Shown: one piece after another, positions 54,040-64,000 of the stretch
Position numbering within the stretch: position 1 is the stretch's first letter
How the letters are laid out: each line of letters opens with the position of its first letter
DNA from: Nelumbo lutea
Lineage: Eukaryota > Streptophyta > Magnoliopsida > Proteales > Nelumbonaceae
Length of the DNA: 64,000 nucleotides
NCBI GenBank assembly: GCA_022828595.1
Contig: JAKGHH010000008.1
Span: 4,648,728 to 4,712,727, forward strand
Direction of reading: 5' to 3'
Notes under the pieces: generated by a model
Told to the model about the DNA's origin: nothing
Databases searched by the model: none
The model's input: only the letters and a program-made list of their open reading frames with translations
Made by a program: the position numbers and the translations under genes

Positions 54040-54845
54040 TACACAGATAAGGAAGCGAACTTTGTTGAGGAAGAGGAAACATCCCGAAGACCTTTGCAAA
54101 CACCCTCATCTCAACAACCTTGAAACCCTAACTATCTAGGACACGGACGCCCAATTATAAATAGGTATTTCTTGTTTGAGGTAAGGGGCTTTTCAAACTG
54201 CACTCTTTGAATACCTCTTTGCACTCTCTTTGGCCTGGATCAACACTATTTCAACATTCTCAACCCGACCATATCCTTATCGATCCTACTAACTTAAGCA
54301 TCGGAGTACCTACCCAGGGAACAACTCCTTGGGCCTTTGACCATTCTCCTGGTTGCAATTCTCAATGTGTGGCTTCGTCCTTCCACCTCAACCTCGTCCG
54401 GTTGGCAGGACTATCTAACTGTGTCATCAATTCGAAACACCTTAGATCGAATAACATCATATTGGCGCAATCTATGGGATACGTACAAAAAGTCATTTCT
54501 CAAATCCCTTTTCGCACACTAAAAACAACAATGCCTAAGAACACATTCGATCTCTCTAGAGCCCATTCCCCATCTTAGAGATCCCGCTCACTTTGCAACT
54601 CTTTGTCTTAGGAGCCCTAACATCAGACAACAGTCGACCCCGCATAGTTCCTAGCCATGCAGTAAAAAAGTTGACTATATCCTCACCATGATAGAGATGT
54701 TATGACAACCAACACACTTACGAATCCCACTCACTGCAACTCTCTGTCTTAGGAGCCCCAACACCAGGTCGACCCCGCATAGTTCCTAGCCGCATCTTCA
54801 CCATGATGGAGATGTTATAACAACCAACACCCCCCCCCCGGGCAC
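54040..54845 (+). mobile_element. Gypsy-type LTR remnant with primer-binding site and local duplication
   Basis: A TATA-like ataaatagg (about 54157) and a C/T-rich leader end at a primer-binding-like site attggcgcaatctatggg (54461-54478). This resembles the attggcgcc.tctgtggg sites of plant gypsy (Tat/Athila-like) elements, so 54040-54460 is probably an LTR. After it, a segment containing gtcttaggagccc, gtcgaccccgcatagttcct and gagatgttat occurs twice, at about 54576-54715 and 54719-54829. No gag or pol text was recognised. Confidence 0.5.
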
Positions 54846-55107
54846 CCCCAAGCCACTCGCCATGCTATGCAGACACCTACCTACCACGGCCAATCCACCG
54901 AAGACTCCAAAAGGCGTCATGCAGGTAGGCACGGAGCCCAGTCCGACCGCGAGTAACCGCAGCCAGCACCCCTTGGTCGTGACTTGTGAGTTGTGACTCA
55001 TTTTGTTAGGTTGTAGAATAGAACACCCCCTGAATTGGCGGCTTGGTGCCTAGGTGATACTGTTATTTATGGGAACATGACACCGTTATTTCTCGATTTA
55101 CGTCTGT

Positions 55108-55169
55108 CACAAGTGTGCGAACCCGGCTATATGACCAATCACGAGGGAACACACGTTCGCACACTTGTG
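55108..55169. repeat. 15-bp perfect inverted repeat upstream of NMT
   Basis: cacaagtgtgcgaac (55108-55122) and gttcgcacacttgtg (55155-55169) are exact reverse complements with a 32-bp spacer. They lie about 680 bp upstream of the NMT start. Confidence 0.95.
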
Positions 55170-55351
55170 AATCAGCAGGTCAGGACTGCCAGCAATTCAA
55201 CATCAACCATTCCAATAGACGCTATTAGTGAAGCTCACTAAATACCCGGACGTAGAAAGGTTAATACAGAAATACCCGGGCCCCGACGGCTTTCATTTCT
55301 CCCAAAGCCTATTTCGGTCTCTTCGAGCTCCCTCATTGCTTTCAGCCCATA

Positions 55352-55360
55352 AAACCCTAG
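55352..55360 (+). promoter_or_regulatory. Telo-box (aaaccctag) in the NMT promoter
   Basis: aaaaccctaga follows cagcccat about 490 bp upstream of the ATG. Telo-boxes next to agccca-type elements are common in promoters of plant housekeeping and translation genes. Assignment to NMT is by position. Confidence 0.45.
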
Positions 55361-55842
55361 ATTCCCTTCCCCAAACCAAGCCTTATAATTCGCGGAGCTC
55401 TAACGTAGCCTAGATACGCGGATTTGCATTCATAAAGGGAATGTTAAAACAAAGGTAGGAAAAAGAAAATTTTGGTGCAGAGGAGCTAATAATCCAAGCT
55501 TATCTCAGAACTCGTAAGTCCCCCCTTCTTCTTGCAGTTGTCTGCCAATTTCATTGATCATTACAGTTTTAAGCTAAACAGCAGGATTTGGATTCTAGTT
55601 CGAAGCATTCATTTCTTTGCTTTTGCCTTTGAAATAGTTGCATGCCAAGGAATATACAGGGTTTCACCTGATCATTACAACCTTCAATAGGAAAAAAAAT
55701 TGAATATTTGTTTATCATTCATTTCTGTTCTTTGAATTTTCATTTTCTTCAAACAGTGGTCATCTTAGATCCGATTTGACAAAGTAAGATTTAATGTTAA
55801 TCTGTCTATTTACAGAGTGCAGTATTTCAATAGATTATTGCA

Positions 55843-57147
55843 ATGGCTGATAGCAATTCGTCACATGATTACCCCAGCGAAAACCCAAAGCCCGATCCCG
55901 ATGCCAATTCATCTCTTGGGAACGATAGTTCAATTGAGACCATAGCCCGAAGAGTTCAGGATTCGCTTTCTTTAGGGAAGAAGCATAAGTTTTGGGAAAC
56001 CCAACCTGTCGGGCAATTTAAAGATGTCGGGGATACGAGCTTACCTGAAGGTCCAATTGAACCTCCGACACCCTTATCCGAAGTCAAACAAGAACCTTAC
56101 AATCTTCCCAGTCTCTATGAATGGACCACTTGCGACATTGACGATGAAGATACTTGCACCGAGATATACAATCTCCTCACTAATAATTACGTTGAAGATG
56201 ATGAGAACATGTTCAGATTCAATTACTCCAAGGAGTTTCTTCGCTGGGCACTTCGTCCTCCTGGCTACTTCAAGAGCTGGCACATTGGTGTCCGTGTAAA
56301 AGTCTCAAAGAAACTTGTTGCCTTTATTACGGGTGTTCCTGCAAAGATCAGAGTCCGTGATGAGGTTGTTAACATGGCAGAGATTAATTTCCTATGCGTT
56401 CATAAGAAGCTCAGATCAAAGAGGCTTGCACCTGTCATGATTAAGGAGATTACCAGGAGGGTTCATTTGGAGAATATTTGGCAGGCGGCTTATACTGCTG
56501 GAGTTGTTCTTCCAACACCTATATCAACTTGCCAATATTGGCACAGATCACTAAACCCAAAGAAGCTTATCGATGTTGGTTTCTCCAGACTTGGTGCAAG
56601 GATGACAATAAGCCGAACAATAAAGCTCTATAAATTACCAGAATCAACAGTCACTCCAGGTTTTAGGAAAATGGAGCTGCGTGATGTTCCAGCAGTTACC
56701 CGTCTAATCAGAAATTACTTGAGCCTGTTTGTTGTTGCACCGGATTTTGATGAGAATGACGTGGAACATTGGCTCCTTCCAACTGAGAATGTTGTGGATA
56801 GCTATTTGGTTGAGAGCCCTGAGACTCATGAAGTTACGGACTTTTGCAGCTTTTACACACTTCCATCATCCATTCTTGGAAACCAGAACTACTCAACCTT
56901 GAAAGCTGCTTATTCATACTATAATGTATCTACCCAGACACCATTGCTTCAGTTGATGAATGATGCACTTATTGTGGCCAAACGGAAGGACTATGATGTC
57001 TTCAATGCATTAGATATCATGCAAAATGCGTCTTTCCTAAAGGAGTTGAAATTTGGACCTGGTGATGGCCAACTTCACTATTATCTGTATAATTATCGGA
57101 TAAGGCATACGTTGAAACCATCAGAGCTTGGGCTTGTCCTCTTGTAG
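55843..57147 (+). CDS. NMT1: Glycylpeptide N-tetradecanoyltransferase (N-myristoyltransferase), 434 aa
   Basis: It transfers myristate from myristoyl-CoA to N-terminal glycines of cytosolic and membrane-bound proteins. The coding region is a single exon of 434 codons, the usual plant length. After a Ser/Asp-rich N-terminus comes KFWETQPVGQF (about 47-57) and the conserved SLPEGPIEPPTPLSEVKQEP. The first family signature EINFLCVHKKLRSK is near residue 180, and the second, KFGPGDGQLHYYLYN, near 403. The protein ends LGLVLL, whose C-terminal carboxylate acts as the catalytic base in this family. The start is chosen as the first ATG (MADSNSS) with no upstream in-frame extension. A 5' UTR intron is likely: donor gtaagt at 55514, acceptor ttacag at 55815, 28 bp before the ATG. 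It is divergent from LCYE and convergent with eIF4A. I see no defect. Confidence 0.97.
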   Translation: MADSNSSHDYPSENPKPDPDANSSLGNDSSIETIARRVQDSLSLGKKHKFWETQPVGQFKDVGDTSLPEGPIEPPTPLSEVKQEPYNLPSLYEWTTCDIDDEDTCTEIYNLLTNNYVEDDENMFRFNYSKEFLRWALRPPGYFKSWHIGVRVKVSKKLVAFITGVPAKIRVRDEVVNMAEINFLCVHKKLRSKRLAPVMIKEITRRVHLENIWQAAYTAGVVLPTPISTCQYWHRSLNPKKLIDVGFSRLGARMTISRTIKLYKLPESTVTPGFRKMELRDVPAVTRLIRNYLSLFVVAPDFDENDVEHWLLPTENVVDSYLVESPETHEVTDFCSFYTLPSSILGNQNYSTLKAAYSYYNVSTQTPLLQLMNDALIVAKRKDYDVFNALDIMQNASFLKELKFGPGDGQLHYYLYNYRIRHTLKPSELGLVLL

Positions 57148-58850
57148 GTGAGTTCCGCTGAACTTTGATTTTATGGCATCAATACGGTGGAAATATTTCT
57201 GGCAGTGTTAAGTTGTTGTGGACTGTATTCAATAGCCCTGCTCTTGTTTCTCCACAACCTAGCATGTGATATTACTGTGAATGCGAGAGGACAGGTTTTA
57301 ATGACATATTGTAGCTTGAGATGCTTCCGCAAGTAGCAAATGTTGAGCCTGTGCATGTCTGTTTGGAGCTGAAATAAGGTTGGAGTATGGAAAATCTTTT
57401 CCAATTTTGACTTTTCCCTGTTTAACATTTATATTTTCTTCTTGCCTTTAACTGTTTTTGCAATTCATGTTTGCATACATCTATAGCAGATGTGGAATTG
57501 TTTGCATTGGGGCTTTCCTTTTCTTCTCTTTTCTTTTTTTTTTTTTTTGGTTATTTATGCTAACAATCTGTTCTTGTTTAAGGTTCAGAGGAGCGTTTAG
57601 TAGCTTACTTTCCCAATGTCTCATGGTGGTTTATTTCCATTTAGTATGTTGCGTTTGATTCTAGTTATATCCTACCTTATAATCCCTGGTTATGCAACCA
57701 ACTAATGGGATTTACTTATTTTTATCAATAACTACAATCAAGAGGATTTTGTTAATGTGTTAAGGATGAAGATACAAGAGAAGATCTCAATTTTTGAATG
57801 GATTTCAAAAGTGGGTACTGAGATAGCAGGAGCTGACCTATGAAAGCTTAATGACAGGCCTGCTTCGAATAGAGTAGCAATATCTTGGAAGCTTATTAGC
57901 AGACTAGCAGTCTAGGTTGCTCATCTTAGTTTGAGAGGATTTATTCATCCTTGATAATAGTTGTAATTTTGTTCCTTCAATTGAACTAAAAAAAACGATA
58001 ATACTTTGGAGATTTGTAGCTTTTCATAGGTTCCTAGTTGTTTTTGATATAATTTGAAGTAACTTGTCGAAATCTACATTTGGGTTCTGAACTCCACACT
58101 GAGGTTGCCCATGTCTCCATGGCTAAGAAATAGAGGCTAATATCTTATGTTTTGAGAAAACACTGCAAATATGCTGTTTTTGTCACTTGGTGGTCTATAT
58201 TTGGTACTGAAGGCAAATTAGTGTATCGAATAATTTGGTGGTCAATTGGTCATGCAGATGCGGAAATGCTTAATGGTGAAAGATATGACCTGGGTTTTCT
58301 ACTTGTCTTTCTTTTTCATTTTCTTCTATCTTTTTCACTTCACTATTTAATTAGAGGATGTATCTGGTAGTGACAAGGAGCATTCGTGTCATTTGGCATA
58401 GAGATATGCGAGAATAAAGGTACTTCAAATTGTATATCGTCTTGGTCATTGTTTGTGGGCGTGGTGAGTACGTAAGGAGGAACTTACCTAAAACCATTTT
58501 GAGTGGCGATGGAATAATTAGGGTATGGTATGAAATAAAGTATACTATGTCTAATATGCATGTTTGTTGGTTCTCTGCTTTTCTATTTCATGGGGAATGC
58601 TTTGGGTGTACAAAGATACTTTCTCTTGCACTCTTGCTTTATTTTATTTTTATTGTCTCGTTCTTTTCTTGAAGAAGAACATTGCGTAAGCGTGTAGTCG
58701 TGTGGGTTCCTTTACATCTTATCATCCTTTGCAGTGTTTGATCTGGTCCTTTTTTTTTCATTGTTGTATTGCATAAAGAATACAATATTTAGATAGAGAT
58801 TCTGGTCAAATGGATAACAGACATGAGAACATGGGTTCGAGTTCACCCAT
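57148..58850. other. NMT 3' UTR and intergenic DNA
   Basis: T-rich, no recognised gene. It contains a T-run near 57535-57550. The first 300-400 bp probably include the NMT 3' UTR. Confidence 0.5.
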
Positions 58851-58851
58851 T

Positions 58852-59130
58852 TAGGGCTGTCAATGGGTTGGGTCTGGGTTGAGGTTCAGGTGGAGCCGGA
58901 ACCAATCCGACAAGAAATATTAAGCACCCAGAACCGATCCAGACCCTATAGGATCGATCGGTTCTCGGGATAATTGGGTCTGAGTCGGTTCAGGAGTAAG
59001 TAGAACTGGTTCTGAACTGATAGTGATCAACATATCAGAAACCAGAACCAACCTATTGGTACCAGGTCTTAGAACCAGAACTGACCGAATTGGTCTGGGT
59101 CGGACCCGGTCCATTGGGTAATGGCCTATT
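58852..59130. repeat. GGTT/CCGG-rich dispersed element
   Basis: From tagggctgtcaatgggttgg to ccattgggtaatggccta the sequence is built of ggttcgg, accgg, tgggtc phrases like other small plant elements in this window. The ends are only loosely inverted (tagggc..caatggg against cccattac..ggccta read in reverse). Confidence 0.4.
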
Positions 59131-60120
59131 TTCAGCCAAATCCATTTAAAGTGATGTCACATCCTAATTGCTACTCTATTATTAAATTATAAATCATAAC
59201 CGTTAATCAGCTTGTTTTATCAAGCAGGCTTCTAATGTCACGGCCTTTACGATGTTGCATTGCTGAACAATGCACACAGCAACAGCAAAAATGGCGGCAG
59301 GCAGCCACGCCAAACGCCACATTTGAAAATTTTCCAGTTAGCTTCCTCAGCATCCAAAAACAGCATTATAAACTAATCATGTGAAAAGCTTATTTTTCTA
59401 GTTTAATCTGAAATCCACGAAACAGCACAAACCATGTCTACCACTTACAGAGCTTGATCAGAACTTGAAAAATGAGAAAATTTCAACATATTGCTTCACT
59501 TTTCCCCCTTACAATTAATCCCAACTTATGATTGAATATTGCTGCATATTCTTCCTACATTTTAGTTGTTTGATTTGATCTTTGAATATAACCATTTTGC
59601 TGCCTGAAATTGTGATTGGCCTCTCAATAAAAATCATATTTTCACCGAGGCATTTGGCTCACAGTTGGAATCGGAATCTGAAAGGTCTATTCTCATATTC
59701 TGTTTGATTCAGACAGGAATTGGAATAAGCTGGATTGAGAATTGGGATTTCATTCGCAAAGGAGGGAAAGGGAATGGCTATTCCTACAAAGTACAAACCA
59801 AACCGGTCCTAAGTAATTGCAATAAATTCAGTATGAAGTAAAATGCTATTCAATTAAAATAAACATATATAGCAAGTTGCATTCTTTTGACTGAACTGAC
59901 TTTACTGTATAAATTATAAAATGCTTGTATCCCTACTGATGCTACAAAAATTTCATAACGAGGGGATCATGCAGAAATGCGATATTTCCCACGTTATGAT
60001 CAGTTCTGCAATCTCGAATGAGCCTGAAAAAACTGAATAAATGACTGACTGGAAAATTTTGGTTACAACTACACTTTTTACCTCTCTGGTAAAAAATCAA
60101 ATCAAAAGAACATTATCTCA
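59131..60120. other. eIF4A 3' flank
   Basis: The eIF4A 3' UTR (minus strand) should occupy the right end of this stretch. No other gene is recognised. Confidence 0.5.
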
Positions 60121-62818
60121 TCAAAGAAGATCAGCGACATTTGAGGGTAGTTCCTCGATAACCACATTGTAGAACCTCTGGATGTCATAGAGCATCCTCT
60201 CGTCATCACGCGTCACAAAATTGATGGACACTCCTTTCCTTCCAAACCGCCCACTGCGGCCAATACGGTGGAGATAGTTCTCCGGTTGAGTCGGCAGATC
60301 ATAGTTAATGACCAAGGATACCTGCTGGACATCAATACCTCGGGCAAGAAGGTCAGTCGTAATGAGCACTCGTGAGGACCCAGATCGAAATTCACGCATG
60401 ATAATGTCTCTGGTGTTCTGGTCCATGTCTCCATGAGTGGCCGAGACGGTGTGGTCCTTGCTCCGCATCTTGTCAGTCAGCCAGTCAACCTTGCGTCGAG
60501 TATTCACGAATATGACACTCTGAGTGATGGCCAAGGTTTCATAGAGATCACACAGTGTCTCTAGCTTCCATTCTTCCTTCTCAACATTGACATAGAATTG
60601 CTTGATACCCTCAAGAGTGAGCTCGTCACGCTTCACCAGAATCCTCACGGGCTTGTTCATGAATTTCCTTGTGATCTCTAGTGCTTCGGGTGGCATCGTG
60701 GCAGAGAAAACACCAGTTTGAACTTTGGCTGGTAGGAGCAGGAATATGTCATAGATCTGCTTCAAGGAGTTGCATCTTTCATGTTAGGAATTTAGGATAT
60801 GCAACAAACATCTACATATTAAACCTACTACTGCACAAAATCAAGACAACAAAAAAGAAAGTCTTCTAATAAAAGCTTGTCCCTGATAGTCATCTGTCAT
60901 GAATTTAGGCAGAAATTAAAAACAGAATGATTTGACCACCCTGTATATAGACCTGTTCATGGGCCGGGTGGGCCGATGGGTTGGCCCGGCCTCCAGATGG
61001 GCTTGACCTCGGGCCAAAAAGCCCAACATGCAATAAATTCCAGCCGGGCTCGGGATTTGCCAAAATAGCCCGGTCTGACCTATAGATTAAACTCAAAAAT
61101 CCTAATATCCTAATTCCTAAGTAACCCCTCTTCTCATTCATCTCTCTTTCTAGTTAGCTGAATTGCCAAACCTCTCTTCTCTTCACAGTAACTCACATCC
61201 TCTTCACACTCTCAGGCAGCCGCAGAACCGGTGAACACTCACCGGTGTAATAAGTAAACTTCGGCAGACCGGCAATGAGCCCTCTCTCTCTCTCTCTCTC
61301 TCTCTTTCCTCTTCTCACTTCTTCTCTTTCAAATCTCAGACACCAGTGAGGCGGCGAACACAGTCACCGGCGGCGGCGGTGAATCCTCTCTCTCTCTCTC
61401 TCTCTCGTTCCTCTTCTCACTTCTTCTCTTTCAAATCTCAGATACCGGTGAGGCAGCGAACACAAGCACCGGTGGCAGCGGTGAGTCTTTTCTCTCTCTC
61501 TCTCTCTCCCATCTTTCTATTAGGTCAGGCTTCGGGCTTTTTATCAGGGCCGGGCTCGGGCCTAACAAAGTCCTGTTTATGAAGAGTAAAATCCTGGCCT
61601 GGCCCAGCCCATGAACAGGTCTACATGTATGTATATTCCGAGTAGTGACTTGTCTAAAGTTTCAACATTTCACCATAAGACTGTATTTGATTTGATAGAA
61701 AGTAAGAACAGAGAGACAGGGGAAAGTTCTTATGGAATATCAAGAACTTCCCCTCAACTTTCTGTTTCCCTCTTATCATACTGAACACAAACAAAATGCA
61801 CAATAGATAATACACTATATTTGCCTCTAATTGGGGAAGTAAATAGAACACAATTCAAGAGCTTAGTACCATTAAGAAATAAAAGTGTTATCTCAAGTCT
61901 CAACCTGGTTATAGATAGGGAAGAACAAGTGAAATCACCATCAAAGTATTAAGTTGGAAAAGCAGACAAATTAGCTCAAGACATGAAAATGATACACAAG
62001 CAATTGGAAAGGAGTAGACCTGATCCTTGAAACCTCGTGAGAGCATCTCATCAGCCTCATCTAGTACAAACATCTTGATGTAATCAGGGCGAAGTGACTG
62101 TCTACGAAGCATATCAAACACACGACCTGGAGTCCCAACAACAACATGAACCCCACTAGAAAGGATTCTTTGATCCTCTCGGATGCTAGTTCCACCAACA
62201 CAAGCATGAACTTTCACACCCAAATAATCACCAAGAGCTCGCATAACCTTTTCTATCTGTTGGGCAAGCTCTCTGGTAGGAGCAAGGACCAAAGCTTGGC
62301 ATTTCAGTAAGTCATAATCTAGTTGCTGCAGGATTCCTGAGCAAAATGTTGCTGTTTTGCCTGTACCAGACTGTGCCTGCTGAATTACATCAAGTCCTTT
62401 GCAGAATGGAACTATTCCTCTCTGCTGAATTGCAGAGGGCTTCTCGAATCCTTCAAAAAATAAAGATTACAACAAGTGTAAGTCCTGAAGTTAGAGCAAT
62501 TTCCAAAAGCTAACTAGCTAGATGGGGAAGAGGATGAGGTTGCCAACGTACCATATGCGTATATGCCTCTGAGGAGGTTCTCTTTTAAACCCATTTTATC
62601 AAAAGTATCGAAAACCTCATCATATGATGTAAAGAAGTTTTTTCCGTCATTCTCGAGCCTACATTCGTAAACCAAACACAGATTATAAACCTTACCGAGA
62701 ACAGAGAACCATATGGCATTAAACCAATCTACTCTAAATCTGTTACTTACAACTCATTCATCTTGCTATCATATTGACGACCATCAAACTGTGATCCTTC
62801 GGGAGCTAACCCTGCCAT
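60121..62818 (-). CDS. EIF4A: Eukaryotic initiation factor 4A, DEAD-box RNA helicase, 413 aa
   Basis: An ATP-dependent RNA helicase of the eIF4F complex that unwinds 5' leaders for ribosome loading. Coding exons on the minus strand: 62818-62751, 62658-62552, 62450-62020, 60756-60121. All junctions are GT-AG and in phase, giving 413 codons plus TGA, exactly the family length. It starts [12 protein letters not shown] and ends NVADLL. Motifs seen: Q motif region with F60 and IQQ (66-68), AQSGTGKT (84-91), [16 protein letters not shown] (189-192), SAT (220-222), VIFVNTR, ARGID and [10 protein letters not shown] from about 365. A 5' UTR intron is likely, with donor gtattt at 63606 and acceptor cacag at 62821. 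Coding intron 3 (1.26 kb) carries an inverted-repeat element. No defect is seen. Convergent with NMT. Confidence 0.97.
60948..61623. mobile_element. 17-bp-TIR element with CT microsatellites in eIF4A intron 3
   Basis: tagacctgttcatgggc (60948-60964) and its exact reverse complement (61607-61623) bound a 676-bp segment. Its ends are GGCCCGG-rich. The middle has three (CT)n runs (about 61283-61313, 61385-61407, 61491-61508) and a ~100-bp tandem repeat starting ttcctcttctcacttcttct at about 61308 and 61408. No target duplication is clear. No protein is recognised. Confidence 0.7.
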
Positions 62819-62820
62819 GA

Positions 62821-64000
62821 CTGTGAAAAGGAGGGGGGTTGTTAGAATAGGAAACAGTCTTTTGTAAGGCACCCAAAAAGCCCAACTCCAGATATCCATC
62901 TTTAAGGGCTCAAACCAGCACAGATACATTACACAAACACCACCCGAAGACAATGTCTAGGAGAAAAAAGAAGATCCTCTAAAGTCTGTATTATGCATAA
63001 TTCCAGAGGTTTCGTCAATGAACACACAGTAATCGATTCTATATTTATAGAGACAACAAAGAACAATGTTGGCACTTCGCAGAAACAAGTACTTTGTTCA
63101 CCATTGTCCGGAGAGAATGAATCAACGCAGGCAATTTATTCTTCAGGGATGTCATGTCTGTTTCCCTTCTAATAAACTGAAAGAACTTGTTTTATCAGGT
63201 AATCAATTATATATCGAGAGAAAGGGGAGAGGGGAATGCTAATTTTGGGTAGCAGCAACTTCAAAATTGAACAAATTCTATTTAGCAATATTTTCTGTAA
63301 TCTGACGAACCATTCTAAGTCAAGAAAACTCCTTAACAGACAGAGACAACAAAACATATCAAAGCAGATATGTTCTCTTCGTTAGAAAAAAAAAAAAAAA
63401 AATCAAAACACGAACATGAAAATAATCAAATATCTGTCTCGTCTGTAAACGAGAACCAAATCCCAACAATTAGGCGCTCATTACAATCCTCTCCCTTCTA
63501 AATAAAATAAGAAAATAAACTGATAATGCACCAGAATTATACGTCAATCAAAAGATGCTCTTCGTAAAAGAAAATGGATTAAAATAAAAAGAAAAGTAAG
63601 AAATACCTCTTTTTCTTCGATTGATTAAACCGGGGAGTTTCAGGAGCAACAATAATACGAACATACAAACTACCGAACGCCAGCACGTCCATATATGATA
63701 CAACTGTTAAACGAATACAAATTTTGGAAACCCGAGTTATACACGTATTTAATTTCCTCTCCTAATCGGGATTCGTGCGGTGTACGAAAAAATTCTCCTA
63801 GTTGAAGTAGAAAAAGCCTTATAACAATTCTAATTGAACTAGTTCTTACTAAAAAAAATCCAATTAGTTCAATCCAAGCCCATTCAATTATCCAATCTTT
63901 TCTTTTCTGGTAAATATTCAAGTATCCAGTCTAAGTTGGCTTCCAAAGAAGAAAAAAAAAAGTATCCCATCTAAGTTATATATTGAGATTTTAATTAATT
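62821..64000 (-). promoter_or_regulatory. eIF4A 5' UTR intron and promoter region
   Basis: 62821-63606 is the inferred leader intron: acceptor ttttcacag two bases before the ATG, donor gag/gtattt at 63606. A leader exon lies at 63607 to about 63670 (minus strand). Upstream, catatatgg near 63690 is TATA-like. Nothing else is recognised up to the window end. Confidence 0.45.

Noticed and set aside
56024..56299. 91-codon frame overlapping NMT in another phase, and a minus-strand frame at 56074-56283
   Set aside because: Shadows of the conserved NMT coding frame.
60213..60434. 73-codon frame within the last eIF4A exon
   Set aside because: Another phase of the conserved DEAD-box helicase sequence.

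Overview
The window is nuclear DNA from a flowering plant, probably a dicot or magnoliid; no species can be named from the sequence. It is AT-rich, has GT-AG introns, and is dense in plant LINE, RTE, copia and non-autonomous LTR elements and small inverted-repeat elements. Three conserved plant genes are intact. (1) LCYE, lycopene epsilon-cyclase, lies on the minus strand at 48294-18757. All 11 coding exons can be joined in phase to 530 codons plus stop, although the gene is spread over about 29.5 kb by introns full of transposons. (2) NMT1-type N-myristoyltransferase lies on the plus strand at 55843-57147, with an uninterrupted coding region of 434 codons. (3) eIF4A, a DEAD-box translation initiation factor, lies on the minus strand at 62818-60121, with four coding exons and 413 codons.

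Layout. 1-6300: LINE remnants framed by degenerate inverted ends, then unassigned intergenic DNA. 6311-7182: a possible small two-exon gene (66 codons, function unknown). 7930-9554: LINE 3' debris. 9555-12600: a fold-back structure with arms of about 1.2 kb around an AT-rich core. 13226-14310: a broken subtilisin-like protease. 14500-16680: a minus-strand LINE with a perfect 30-bp hairpin inside its reverse transcriptase. 18757-48294: LCYE. Its introns hold a full-length but mutated copia element (TSD ctatt), three LINE remnants, an RTE LINE split by a solo LTR (TSD agtag), and a second copia element whose pol part is inverted relative to gag. They also hold an inverted-repeat element and a direct duplication of about 360 bp next to exon 1.

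48295-55840 is the divergent LCYE/NMT intergenic region. It carries a 509-bp inverted-repeat element with a 10-bp target duplication and two adjacent copies of a GTGTGG/CCACAC-rich DNA element. One of these copies was split by a 2.6-kb LTR element with no recognisable coding domains. Remains of a gypsy-type LTR follow. NMT and eIF4A are convergent, about 3 kb apart, with ordinary intergenic DNA and a dispersed repeat between them. The eIF4A third coding intron carries a 17-bp-TIR element.

The three intact genes belong to unrelated pathways: plastid carotenoid synthesis, protein lipidation and translation initiation. Nothing suggests a gene cluster. The notable biology is structural: a conserved gene tolerating extreme intron growth, with most retroelements antisense to it, and several precisely readable nested insertions and local rearrangements. 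No CRISPR array, rRNA or convincing tRNA gene was seen.
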